DNA from: Mycolicibacterium phocaicum
Lineage (GTDB): Bacteria > Actinomycetota > Actinomycetes > Mycobacteriales > Mycobacteriaceae
Assembly: GCF_010731115.1 (NCBI RefSeq)
Contig: NZ_AP022616.1
Location: forward strand, 5,084,001-5,148,000
Direction of reading: 5' to 3'
DNA: 64,000 bases
Part shown: positions 18,802 through 28,500 of the stretch, in pieces
Layout: every line of letters starts with the position of its first letter
How positions within the stretch are numbered: the first letter of the stretch is position 1
Notes under the pieces: generated by a model
Told to the model about the DNA's origin: nothing
Seen by the model: only the letters and a program-made list of their open reading frames with translations
Database searches by the model: none
Made by a program: the position numbers and the translations under genes

Positions 18802-18854
18802 GGATTTGTGCACGATTTTCCGCGGTTGGCGCGGAAAATCGTGCACAAATCCCT
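18800..18854 (+). terminator. 25-bp perfect hairpin overlapping glpK stop
   Basis: The left arm 18800-18824 and right arm 18830-18854 are exact reverse complements over 25 bases, with loop GTTGG. The left arm begins AGGGATTTGTGCACGATTTT. There is no U-tract. It may act as an intrinsic terminator of the mycobacterial type lacking U residues, or be a dispersed palindromic repeat unit; the arm overlaps the TAG of glpK. Confidence 0.7.
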
Positions 18855-18910
18855 GGCGAGAATTGGTGTCGGGGCATGCGTCTGCCCGCGGTTAGGCTGC
18901 TAGCCGGGGG

Positions 18911-20266
18911 ATGGACATGGCTCGGGGGCAGGGCGCGCAACTGGAGGCCAGCGGTCGGCGTTTTGAGACGCGGCGGCTGATCCATGCGCTGGTGCGTGGT
19001 GACGCCGCGATGGTCGACGAACCGGTTCGTGCGCAATCGATTTCGTACGCGTCAGGATGGCTCGCCGGACTACTGGCGGTGGCGCTCTGCGCGGTGGTCG
19101 CGATCGCGTCGCCCACGGGCAGGCTGGGGGACGCGCCCATCGTCATGGTCCGGGACACCGGCGCGCTGTACGTGCGAATCGGTTCGACGTGGCATCCCGC
19201 GCTGAATCTCGCATCGGCCCGGCTCGTCGCCAGGTCCGCGGTCAACCCGGTCGCGGTCGACGCGGCGGCCATCGCGGGTGCGCCGCGAGGTCCTCTCGTC
19301 GGAATCCCCGGTGCACCAGCCGGATTGGGCCGGCCGCTCTCGGCGGCGTCGTGGCAGGTGTGTGACAGCGGGCGGACCACACTGATCGCCGGCGCGGACG
19401 CCGTCGGGCCTGATGGCGGGCGACCGATCCTGGCGACGGCAGCGGGGGAGCACCTGTCCACCACCTATCTGCTGTACGGGGGCAAGCGCGCGGCGGTGGA
19501 CCTGCGGGACCTCGCGGTCGTCAGGGCACTGCGGCTCGACGGCGTCAGACCCCGGCCGGTGTCGCGGTCCTTTCTCGACCTGCTGCCCGAACTTCCCGCG
19601 ATCACCGCGCCGCCGATCCCGGCCCTCGGCGGGACAGGGCCGGGCGGTTTCATCGTCGGGCAGGTGCTGCGGGTGAACCGCGCCGACGCCCCGGAACATC
19701 ACGTGGTCCTCAACGGTGGTCTGCAGCGCGTCGGCGACGTGGCGGCCGACGTCATCCGCTTCACCCACGGCGTGACCGACGGTGACCTCCGCAGCGTGGC
19801 GCCCACTGCCATCGCCGCCATTCCGGCTGTCCATGACCTTGCCGTGTCGACGTTTCCGGATCGGGCGAACCCGCCCCTGCCGAGCGAGGCCCCGGTCTGC
19901 GCCCGTTGGCGATCGGACGACGGCCACGCCGAAACCGTTGTCGTGCAGGGTAAACCGGCGGCGGGAACGGTGCCGCTGGCGCAAGACGACGGCGACGGTC
20001 CGAACATCGACGCCGTGGCGATCCCGCCGGGCCGATACGCCTATGTGCACGCCACCGGGGTCGCCGGTGGCTCGGTGACCGGCCCGCTGTACCTGGTGTC
20101 CGACAGCGGCGTCCGGTACGGCATTCACGACGCCGACACGGCGAAATACGTTGGTGTGGAGGGTGCTCCGCTGCCCGCGCCCTGGCCGCTACTGGCCCGG
20201 TTGCCCGGTGGGCCTGAATTGAGTGTGGCGGCGGCGGAGGTGCTGCGCGACGGCCTGTCGCCATAG
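18911..20266 (+). CDS. eccB4: ESX-4 type VII secretion protein EccB4
   Basis: 451 residues from ATG 18911. A cytosolic N-terminus (EASGRRFETRRLIHALVRGD) precedes one TM helix at about 50-70 (LAGLLAVALCAVVAIASP). A large periplasmic domain follows, with the EccB repeats (VGIPGAPAGLGRPLSAASWQ, GQVLRVNRADAPEHHVVLNG) and the C-terminal LYLVSDSGVRYGI and YVGVEGAPLPAPWPLLARLP. EccB is an inner-membrane core component of the ESX translocon and spans into the periplasm. Here it is separated from mycP4/eccD4 by three unrelated genes and transcribed towards them. Confidence 0.92.
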   Translation: MDMARGQGAQLEASGRRFETRRLIHALVRGDAAMVDEPVRAQSISYASGWLAGLLAVALCAVVAIASPTGRLGDAPIVMVRDTGALYVRIGSTWHPALNLASARLVARSAVNPVAVDAAAIAGAPRGPLVGIPGAPAGLGRPLSAASWQVCDSGRTTLIAGADAVGPDGGRPILATAAGEHLSTTYLLYGGKRAAVDLRDLAVVRALRLDGVRPRPVSRSFLDLLPELPAITAPPIPALGGTGPGGFIVGQVLRVNRADAPEHHVVLNGGLQRVGDVAADVIRFTHGVTDGDLRSVAPTAIAAIPAVHDLAVSTFPDRANPPLPSEAPVCARWRSDDGHAETVVVQGKPAAGTVPLAQDDGDGPNIDAVAIPPGRYAYVHATGVAGGSVTGPLYLVSDSGVRYGIHDADTAKYVGVEGAPLPAPWPLLARLPGGPELSVAAAEVLRDGLSP

Positions 20267-20313
20267 CGACCCAGCGGGTTTGCTCTGGTGGCCTCTGGGG
20301 CATTCCAGGTGCC

Positions 20314-21417
20314 ATGACAGACCTGCCGACTTTCGGGGTGGAGGAAGAATTTCTCCTCGTCGATCACCGCGACGGTGCGCCCTCTCCGCGCAATCAGGCG
20401 GTCGCGGAGTACGCGGCTGCCCGCGGTGTCGACCTCCAGCTCGAGTTGACCAGGTGCCAGGTCGAGACCACGACCGCCGTAATGAGTAGCAGCGACGATC
20501 TGCGTGCGGAACTGACTCGGCTGCGCCGCGTCGCCACCGAGTCGGCCGAGGCACAGCGGGCGCGGCTGTTGGCCGTCGCGCTACCGCCGACCGTGCCGCA
20601 CGCGTTCCCGGTGACGACTACCGAGCGTTACGGCCGCATCGCCGACCGCTTCGGCATGATCGCTCATGAGCAGGGCATCTCTGGATGTCACGTGCACGTC
20701 GCGGTGCCCAGCCGGGCGGCGGCCGTCGACGTCAGCAACCGGCTCCGGCCGTACCTGCACCTGCTCCTTGCGCTGAGCGCGAATTCGGCGATCTACCGCA
20801 GCGCCGACAGCGGCTACGCCAGCTTCCGCGGCGTGTTGTGGACTCGCTGGCCGAGCGCGGGGCCCCCGCCGTACTTCGACTCGGTCGAGAGCTATGACGC
20901 CGTGACCGATGCCCTGACGCGGGCCGGCGCCGTGCTCGACGACGGCATGCTCTATTGGGATGTGCGGCCGTCGGCCAATTTCCCGACCGTCGAGGTACGG
21001 GTGGCCGACGTGCCGGCAACAGTGGCCGAGACGGTGCTCCTGGCCACGCTCATCCGCGCCGCGGTGATGATGGCGCTGGACGGGAAAGAGCGTGGGGAAC
21101 CCGTTCCACGCCTTGATGATTGGACACTGCGCGCCGCGCACTGGAAGGCGGCGCGTGACGGCCTCGACGGCGAGGCGATCGACCTGGCGGGCGACTGTTC
21201 GATGGCGCCGGCCCGGGTCCTGCTGGCCGGATTCATCGAGCACCTCCGTCCGGTGCTCGAAGCGCTGGGCGACTATGAGATGGCGCGCAACGAGTTGGCG
21301 CGCATCGCGGAGCAGGGCAACGGGGCCATGCGGCAATGCCGGGCCTGGCGAGGCCGCAAAGAGGTCGCCGATGTGATCGACGAACTGGCCACGGCCACGA
21401 CGACTTTCGACGGCTAG
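20314..21417 (+). CDS. YbdK-type carboxylate-amine ligase (GCS2 family)
   Basis: 367 residues. MTDLPTFGVEEEFLLVDHRD is the typical start of glutamate-cysteine-ligase family 2. Further motifs are ELTRCQVETTTAVMSS, ISGCHVHVAVPSR, SADSGYASFRGVLWTRWPSA and FPTVEVRVADVPAT. Members join a carboxylate to an amine with ATP, and some make gamma-glutamylcysteine; mycobacteria do not use glutathione, so the real product is open. It starts 47 bases after eccB4 and is possibly co-transcribed with it. The family is not known to be part of ESX-4. Confidence 0.87.
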   Translation: MTDLPTFGVEEEFLLVDHRDGAPSPRNQAVAEYAAARGVDLQLELTRCQVETTTAVMSSSDDLRAELTRLRRVATESAEAQRARLLAVALPPTVPHAFPVTTTERYGRIADRFGMIAHEQGISGCHVHVAVPSRAAAVDVSNRLRPYLHLLLALSANSAIYRSADSGYASFRGVLWTRWPSAGPPPYFDSVESYDAVTDALTRAGAVLDDGMLYWDVRPSANFPTVEVRVADVPATVAETVLLATLIRAAVMMALDGKERGEPVPRLDDWTLRAAHWKAARDGLDGEAIDLAGDCSMAPARVLLAGFIEHLRPVLEALGDYEMARNELARIAEQGNGAMRQCRAWRGRKEVADVIDELATATTTFDG

Positions 21418-21436
21418 TGCCCGTGACCGGCGGCGC

Positions 21437-22060
21437 CTACTGCCCGGAGGCGAGCGTCTCGGTGCGCGCGTCACCATCGTGCGGGACACCTATTGCCTTG
21501 GTGCGCTTGGCCTTCACCGTCAGCCAGACCGCTGAGATCAGAAAGTAGATCGCGCCCATCGCGGCATATCCGGCAAGGGTCTTGACCGATCCGGTGGTCG
21601 GCGTGTGAGCCTGGGTGATGAACAGACCGCCGACAAGCGCCGACTGGCCGCCGCTGAGGACCATTGCCCACTGCGCGCCGATTTTCCAGCGTCGAATGGC
21701 GGTGATGAGTTGCAGCAACCCGGCAAGGGTGGCCCACGCGCCGAAGACTGCGAGTACCCATGTCGTATCCGCGAACAGGGCGTAGGCAGCCACGACGGTG
21801 ACGATCAGACTGACCGCAACGTTGATCAACTGGCTCCGGTTTTGCGTCAGTCCACCGCTTCGCGTGCCATCCCAGAAATTGGCCGCGGCGTCCCACAGCG
21901 GATAGAGGATGAGCCACCCGGCAGCCAGCGGCCGGCTGTGCTGCGCGAGCGTCAGCGCGACAGCTACCCAGGCGAAGGAGACGGCTGCGCGAACGAAGTA
22001 GTAGACCTTCAACCACTGCTCACGGTCGGTCTCGGACGGGCTGGCTTGGTGGATTGACAT
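21437..22060 (-). CDS. Multi-pass membrane protein (DUF308-like)
   Basis: 207 residues from ATG 22060, which has a good ribosome binding site (GAGAGGAAACCC); a longer in-frame start upstream lacks one. About six TM helices are visible, including AAVSFAWVAVALTLAQ, LINVAVSLIVTVVAAYALFA, VFGAWATLAGLLQLITAIRR and MGAIYFLISAVWLTV. The central RRWKIGAQWAMVLSGGQSAL resembles HdeD/DUF308-type acid-resistance membrane proteins. No catalytic motif. The TetR gene lies upstream on the same strand (22171-22776), and the two could form a small operon behind the palindrome at 22786. Confidence 0.75.
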   Translation of the reverse strand: MSIHQASPSETDREQWLKVYYFVRAAVSFAWVAVALTLAQHSRPLAAGWLILYPLWDAAANFWDGTRSGGLTQNRSQLINVAVSLIVTVVAAYALFADTTWVLAVFGAWATLAGLLQLITAIRRWKIGAQWAMVLSGGQSALVGGLFITQAHTPTTGSVKTLAGYAAMGAIYFLISAVWLTVKAKRTKAIGVPHDGDARTETLASGQ

Positions 22061-22170
22061 GATGGGTTTCCTCTCAATGATTTCGATCGCCGCGACGAAT
22101 CGGTTTCGGCGGGTGCGCCGCATTGCTCACTTCGACGACTTGTTCGTCATTGGTGCTGCCGCCGTGGTGT

Positions 22171-22776
22171 TCACGCAGTTGCCGTCGGAGTGGAGCCCAT
22201 CGCGTCGAGTCGGTTGACCAGAGGGGTTACGACGGTGGCGAACGTTGCGGCATCGCCGTAGGCGCGGGCGGACAACATCGCCCCGTGCACGGTGGCCATG
22301 AACATCTCGGCGTCGACACCGGGACTTGTCTCGATCCGAATCAGTTGCTGCTCGGCGCCCCGTTCCAGAACCGACGTCAGCCACGCCGACAGTGCGCGAA
22401 AGTGAGCGGTCACCTCGTCGGCGACTTGCTCTGGGAGCGAAGGTAGTTCGGCGGCCAGGAGAGCGCAGACGCAAAATGGATGACTCGCGTCCGCGATGCA
22501 GGCGCGCCAGTAATCGACGTAGCTACGCAGCATGCCGACGGGATCGCCGACGTGGCGTTCTATCTCGGCGATCCCGGCGAGGGCCTCCTGCCGGTAACGG
22601 CTCACCAGCGTCCGGACCAGATCGGCTTTGGTGGGGAAGTGGTGGTGAATGCTCGGCTTGCGTATGCCGATTTCGTTTGCGATGTCGGCGTAGCTGAATC
22701 CGTTGTAACCGCCGGCGATTATGAGTCTTTCTGCGTGAGTAAGGATTTCGTCTGCTGTCGACGGAGCTTGTGCCAC
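22171..22776 (-). CDS. TetR-family transcriptional regulator
   Basis: 201 residues. The N-terminal helix-turn-helix is at about 8-55 (DEILTHAERLIIAGGYNGFS, YADIANEIGIRKPSIHHHFP, TKADLVRTLVSRYRQEA). The C-terminal ligand domain includes HPFCVCALLAAELPSLPEQV, and its two Cys (CVC) might be ligand- or redox-sensing. A perfect 20-bp palindrome lies ten bases upstream of its ATG, which is strong evidence of autoregulation. The likely targets are itself and the downstream membrane protein. Confidence 0.92.
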   Translation of the reverse strand: MAQAPSTADEILTHAERLIIAGGYNGFSYADIANEIGIRKPSIHHHFPTKADLVRTLVSRYRQEALAGIAEIERHVGDPVGMLRSYVDYWRACIADASHPFCVCALLAAELPSLPEQVADEVTAHFRALSAWLTSVLERGAEQQLIRIETSPGVDAEMFMATVHGAMLSARAYGDAATFATVVTPLVNRLDAMGSTPTATA

Positions 22777-22785
22777 GCGAGTCAG

Positions 22786-22805
22786 CCTACCTACTAGTAG
22801 GTAGG
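22786..22805. promoter_or_regulatory. Perfect 20-bp palindrome, probable TetR operator
   Basis: CCTACCTACTAGTAGGTAGG is its own reverse complement. It sits immediately upstream of the TetR start at 22776, the usual position for an autoregulatory operator. Both half sites contain the repeat CTAC-CTAC. Confidence 0.8.
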
Positions 22806-22863
22806 GGAGTCAAGGTGGCGGCGGGCGGATGCCAGCTTGGGCACTCAAACGATTTTCGGTCGC

Positions 22864-24168
22864 CTATCTCGGTGACCGGCGCCGCCCGGTCGCGGCGACA
22901 GCGGCCACCGCGATGCAGATTGCGGTGCCGAGGAAGGCGATGCGCCGCGACGGTCGATGATCGGAACCGGACGCCGGCGCGGTCTGCGCAGTCGACACCC
23001 GCGCCGGGGCGGGTGTCGGCACACCGCCGCTGACCGCGGCCAACGGGTCGACCACGCCACGGCCGATCTGGGGGTTCCAGCCGTCGGCCGGATGGCGCGC
23101 GGTGTCTTCGATGCGGGCCATCACCTGGCGGGCCGACAATTGTGGCAGTCGCGAACGTACCAGTGCGACAACACCGCTGACGAGGGGTGCGGCGTAGCTG
23201 GTTCCGGACAGCGGGCGTCCGTCCGGCCGGCTGTCGACCAGCCCGTCGCCCTGCGCGCTGAGCGAGACGACCGACTCGCCGGGCGCGGCGACGTCGACCC
23301 AGGGTCCGGCCAGACTGAATGGTGAAGGCGTACCGTTCGGGCTGACTGACCCGACGGTGAGCACGTAGTCGTCGTACCAGGCCGGGCTGACCACGGTGTG
23401 CACGGTGTCCCAGTCCGGTGTGCCCGGGCGCTTGGGATCGGACGACGGATTCTGCCCCGTGCACTCGCCGCTGGCGTTGCCCGCCGCCGCGACCACCACG
23501 ACATTGCGGACATCGACCGCATAAGCCAGGGCGGCGCCCAACGACCGGTCGTCGAGCGGGTCCGCGGCGGGCATGCAGGCGACCGACGAGATGTTGATGA
23601 CAGTGGCGCCCGCGTCGGCGGCCGAGCGCACCGCACGGGCGAGCGTCTCGACATCACCCACCCCTGATATCTCATGATCGTCGGTCAGCCGGAACTTGTT
23701 GCTGGACTGTCGAATCGCCAGGATCGTGGCGTCGGGTGCCGCACCGCTGAAGGTCCCGTTGTCCGGGGCAACGGCGCCGATCAGTCCGGCGATCGCCGTA
23801 CCGTGGCCGTCGCAGTCCTGCGTACCGTCCCCGGACGAGACGTAGTCACCGCCGGCGACCAGGCGGGGGAGCAGTCGGTGCCGGGCCACGCCGGTGTCGA
23901 TCACTGCCACCAGCTGTCCGCTGCCGCGGGAAAGCGGCCACACCGCAGCAAGATTGAGCATGTCGGGTTGGTCTGCGGGACGGGCATCAGCCGGCTTCGC
24001 CGTCGCACACCGGTCCGATTGTTCGGTCCTACCGGGCGGCGCCGGGGCCGCGGGTCCGGGAAGTTGGCTGTGATCAACCGGTTTCGGCGCGATGGCATGT
24101 GCGCACGGAGCGGCCGACGCGATGGTGATCGTCAAGGCGACAGCGATGACCCGTCGCAGGGCGCTCAC
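22864..24168 (-). CDS. mycP4: ESX-4 mycosin protease MycP4
   Basis: 434 residues from GTG 24168, whose GTGA overlaps the eccD4 stop; a longer upstream frame is only the shadow of eccD4. A signal peptide (VIAVALTITIASAAPCAHA) precedes a subtilisin-like domain. Its triad is Asp in QLVAVIDTGVA, His in DCDGHGTAIAGLIG and Ser in PLSGTSYAAPLVSG, with oxyanion Asn in VVAAAGNASGE. A C-terminal TM helix (IAFLGTAICIAVAAVAA) and RRR anchor hold it in the membrane. Mycosins are required for stability and activity of their ESX system. It is translationally coupled to eccD4. Confidence 0.93.
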   Translation of the reverse strand: MSALRRVIAVALTITIASAAPCAHAIAPKPVDHSQLPGPAAPAPPGRTEQSDRCATAKPADARPADQPDMLNLAAVWPLSRGSGQLVAVIDTGVARHRLLPRLVAGGDYVSSGDGTQDCDGHGTAIAGLIGAVAPDNGTFSGAAPDATILAIRQSSNKFRLTDDHEISGVGDVETLARAVRSAADAGATVINISSVACMPAADPLDDRSLGAALAYAVDVRNVVVVAAAGNASGECTGQNPSSDPKRPGTPDWDTVHTVVSPAWYDDYVLTVGSVSPNGTPSPFSLAGPWVDVAAPGESVVSLSAQGDGLVDSRPDGRPLSGTSYAAPLVSGVVALVRSRLPQLSARQVMARIEDTARHPADGWNPQIGRGVVDPLAAVSGGVPTPAPARVSTAQTAPASGSDHRPSRRIAFLGTAICIAVAAVAATGRRRSPR

Positions 24169-25433
24169 AGGCCACGCGCCAGGCGGAAAACATCTGCGGT
24201 CCAGAGTGCGCATGCCGGCACGGCGACCAGTGCCACGTATTCGAGATGTACAAAGCCTCGGCCCACCGTGGCACTCACCCGTCCGATCCGCTGAGCGCCC
24301 AGCACCACCGCGATGACGCCGCCGCCGAGCCAGGCGGCCCAGCCGGGGAATGCCATCGCGGTGACGACCAAAGCCGCAGTGGTACAGACCATTCCCGCGA
24401 CCATGACCGCCCACCGCCGTGCCGGATGCCGATAGGACGGTGCCCGCAGCGCAATCGCGGCCGTCGCCACCCAGATGAACACCACCGTCGAGGTCCGGGA
24501 CTCATGGACGGCGCCCATTGCAACCACGACGGCGCCGGCCGCCGCGGCAGCGGCCGCGCCCACGACCATCGCCGTGAGCACCCGCTGCGCCAGCTCGATC
24601 CGTTGCGGATCGCCGTCGGTGACCGTCGCCGAGCGCGGCGTGAGTCCCGCGACGGTGACAGCGCACCGCGGCGCGGCCGACAGCACCACAAATGCCGCCA
24701 CGGTGGTGGCCACCCCGGTACTGGCCAGCGCCACCGACCACGTGCTCGCCGCAACGGTCGCCACCATTGTCGGCATCGTAAAGGCCACGGCCGCAACGGA
24801 TACGGGAAGCACACCGATCCGTAGCAGAACGAGGGCCACCGCGAACGCCGTCGCCGATCCGAGCAGGACGTTGGGCGCCGCCGGGCCACCCGGTACGGCC
24901 GAGAAACCCGCCGCGAAAGCGAGCACGACGGCGGCGGCCGGCCACGCCGCCCGGCCGGACCGCCATGACATCGCCACTGCAGCCAGCGCACCACCGCAAC
25001 CGACAGTGGCTGCCGTGAAGTGGTCGCCGCGCGCAGCAGACCAGAGCAGTAGCACGGACGCGGCGGTCACCGCCCACAGACAGAGCACGGGCCCGACCAG
25101 ATGGCCGGTGGCATCGCGAGGCGCCTGGTCGGCGGCCATGGTCGCCGTGTGCCTCCGGAGCGTGCCGAACTCCGGCACCGTGCTTCGCCGCAGCTCCAGG
25201 ATGTCACCGTCGTGAACTCCGTTTTGCCGCAACGATAATGACCCGTCGATCGGATCCCCGGCAGCCCGGCTCAGGTGCCAACTCACGCCTTCCGGCGCGC
25301 GCGCATGTGCCAGCGCCACGATGTCAGGGAGCAACGCGTCCACCGCGGCGCCCGCAGGCAGCACCAGATCGGTGGTGTCGCTGGTGCGTTCACTGTCGGT
25401 CCGTACGGATAGCCGACACACTGCTTCAGACAT
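24165..25433 (-). CDS. eccD4: ESX-4 type VII secretion integral membrane protein EccD4
   Basis: 422 residues. The N-terminal about 85 residues form the ubiquitin-like domain (CRLSVRTDSERTSDTTDLVL, LRQNGVHDGDILELRR). About eleven TM helices follow, among them LCLWAVTAASVLLLWSA, AAAVVLAFAAGFSAV and AVMVAGMVCTTAALVVTAMA. EccD forms the bulk of the ESX membrane pore complex. It diverges from eccC4 with 108 bases between the starts and overlaps mycP4 by four bases. Confidence 0.93.
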   Translation of the reverse strand: MSEAVCRLSVRTDSERTSDTTDLVLPAGAAVDALLPDIVALAHARAPEGVSWHLSRAAGDPIDGSLSLRQNGVHDGDILELRRSTVPEFGTLRRHTATMAADQAPRDATGHLVGPVLCLWAVTAASVLLLWSAARGDHFTAATVGCGGALAAVAMSWRSGRAAWPAAAVVLAFAAGFSAVPGGPAAPNVLLGSATAFAVALVLLRIGVLPVSVAAVAFTMPTMVATVAASTWSVALASTGVATTVAAFVVLSAAPRCAVTVAGLTPRSATVTDGDPQRIELAQRVLTAMVVGAAAAAAAGAVVVAMGAVHESRTSTVVFIWVATAAIALRAPSYRHPARRWAVMVAGMVCTTAALVVTAMAFPGWAAWLGGGVIAVVLGAQRIGRVSATVGRGFVHLEYVALVAVPACALWTADVFRLARGL

Positions 25434-25541
25434 CGCGCCCCCCGGATCGACATGCCGATCTCACCGTAACCGCGAATCGGGTCCCTACCCGACACGAAAA
25501 TCGATGGAACCGAACGGTGTCGGGGTACGTCTGATAGTTCG

Positions 25542-28500
25542 ATGGAATTCACCAGAGTCGCACGATCTCCCGTAGTCCCAGTGGATGCGGAAGACATCGA
25601 GGTCCGGACACCACCACAGGTGCCGCGATTGTCGTCGGGCAACGTCGTCACCCGAGTCGCACCCGTGCTCATGCTGTTGGCGATGGCCGGCATGATGGTG
25701 TTCTACTTCCGTTCGGGTTCGGCCACCGGCCGGAATCCGATGTTCCTACTGTTTCCGGCGATGATGGTGCTGTCGCTGGTCGGCAGCACTGTCCTCGGGT
25801 CGCGCGGTGCGCGCCGGGCAGGTGAGATCGACGCAGATCGGCGTGAGTACCTGGTGTATCTCGACGCGATCGGTGAGTGCGCGGAGCGAACCGCAGCCGA
25901 GCAGCATCGGGTACTACATCAGAACCACCCGCCGCCTGACACGCTGTGGACGCTCGCCGGCTCCGAACGGATGTGGCAACGCCGTTGGAACGACGACGAT
26001 TTCACCGAAATCCGCGTCGGGATCGGGGAACGCCCACTCAACACCAGACTCGTTCCGGTACCCGCCACCGGCGACGGGACGACGGATCCGCTGACCGCCT
26101 CGGCACTCGATCGGCTGCTACGAACCGCCGCGACCGTGCCCGATGTCCCGGTGACGGTCGTCGTCAATCGGCTGCGGCGGATCGACGTCGGCGGCGATGA
26201 TCCACGGGGACAGGCGCGCGCCATGGCGTGCCAGCTGGCTATGTGGCATGGACCCGACCAGCTGAAGATCGCCGCGGTCGCCGGATCGGCCGAGTGGGAC
26301 TGGCTGAAATGGCTACCGCACCACTATCGCTCGGGCGTGCTCAGCGGGCAGCCGCTGCGGTTTACGGACCTCGGTGCCGTCACTGCCATCGCCGGGTGTC
26401 ATCTGGTGGTGCTGGTCGACAGTCCGGCGGCCGCCGTCTTCGTGGACACCGACGCGGTGACACTGCTGGTGCTCGGCGCGCCGGGTACGGCGTCGACGCT
26501 TCCGCCCTGCTCGACCGCCGACGTGCTCACGGCCGCACAAGCAGAGACCTGCGGACGACGTGTGGCGCGCTACCGCCTGGCCGTCGGTGCGGACAACGCA
26601 CGCCGACACCATGATCGGACGACGTTCGTCGGCGTGGACGTGGCGGGGGACGGGTGGCCGATTCGTCCGGCCCGGCATCGGCTGCGGGTGCCGATCGGTA
26701 CCGACGACACCGGTGCGACGGTCGAGCTCGACCTCAAGGAACCGGCCGAGCACGGCATGGGTCCGCACGGCTTGTGCATCGGCGCAACAGGTTCCGGCAA
26801 ATCCGAGTTCCTGCGCACCCTGACCCTGGGTCTGATCAGCACCCACTCGCCGGACGAGCTCAATCTGATCCTCGTCGACTTCAAAGGCGGTGCAACGTTT
26901 CTCGGCTTCGAACAGGCCAACCACGTCGCGGCCGTCATCACCAACTTGGCGCAGGAAGCACATCTGGTCGCCCGGATGCACGACGCCCTCGCCGGCGAGC
27001 TGACACGGCGCCAAGGACTGTTGCGGGCGGCCGGGAACCTGTCCGGAATCGGCGACCACCGGCGGGCACGCGCGGCGGGCGCCGACCTGCCACCGCTGCC
27101 TGCCCTGTTCATCGTGGTCGATGAGTTCTCCGAATTGCTCAGCCAGCATCCGGATTTCGCGGAGCTGTTCGTCGCCATCGGCCGCCTCGGTCGATCACTG
27201 GGCGTTCATCTCCTGCTGGCCAGCCAGCGTCTCGACGAGGGTCGCCTGCGCGGACTGGACACCCACCTCTCGTACCGGGTCTGCCTCAAGACGTTCTCGG
27301 CGGCGGAGTCGCGGGCCGTCATCGGGGTCACCGACGCACACGAGCTGCCCGGAACGCCGGGTGCGGGGTTGCTGCGCACCGCAGACGGAAAGCTGGTGCG
27401 ATTTCACACTGCATTCGTCTCGGGGCCGGTCCCACAGAGCCACGACGAACGCCCGGTTCCGCGCCTGTTCACCGTCGAGGCCCCGGTGGTCACGCCTGAC
27501 CCGCCGGCCGGGCCGACGCTGATGGACACGACCTTGCGCCGGCTGACCGGTCGCGGTGCGCGCGCTCATCCGGTCTGGCTGCCGCCCCTCACGAATTCGC
27601 CCGCGTTGTCCGAGCTGCTGGCGGCCGGCAGCGAAGGCGGTCCGCTGCGGGTCCCGATCGGATTAGTGGACAACCCGTTTCAGCAGCGCCGCGAGCCGCT
27701 CGTTGCCGACCTCAGTGGGTCCGGCGGGCACGTGGCCATCGTGGGCGGCCCGCGCTCGGGGAAATCCGTTGCGCTGCAGACGTTGCTACTGGGCCTCGCT
27801 GTGACCGCGCCTGCCGACGGCCTCAGCGTCTACGGCCTCGATCTGGGCGACGGTGCGCTGACGGCGTTGCGACAGCACCCGCACGTCGGCACCGTCGCCG
27901 GTCGGAACGAGCCGGAGTTATTGCGGCGCATCGTTTCCCAGCTGGCCTCGCTGTGCCGCCGGCGCCAGGACTTCCGGCAGCAGTACGGCCCCGAAGCGCC
28001 CTTTCCGGACAGTTACGGTGAGGTCGTCCTGGCCGTCGACGGTTGGGCCACGCTGCGTCGTGAATTCGATGCGCTGGAGGAGCCCATCACCGCCATGGCC
28101 GCGCAGGGCCTGTCGGTCGGGATCCACGTGGTGCTGACCGCGAATCGGTGGGCAGAACTGCGGCCGATGCTGAAAGACCACATCGGCACCCGGGTCGAAT
28201 TGCGGCTCGGTGACCCGAGCGAGTCCGAAATGGACCGCCGCCGTGCCCATCTGCTCACCACCTGCCCGCCCGGCCGGGGCCTCACCAGAGACGGCAAGGA
28301 GTTCGTGGTCGCGCGGCCCGAGCTCGACCGGATCGCCACCCATCAGTCCCCGGCGCCCCGGATCGAATTGCTTCCGCAACGCGTGGAATACGCCGCGCTC
28401 GCGGCCACCGCCGAACGCCCGCCGCGGTACGTCATCGGCGTATCCGAAGAGGACCTGCAACCGTTCGCCCTGGACATGAGCGTCGATCCATATCTGATCC

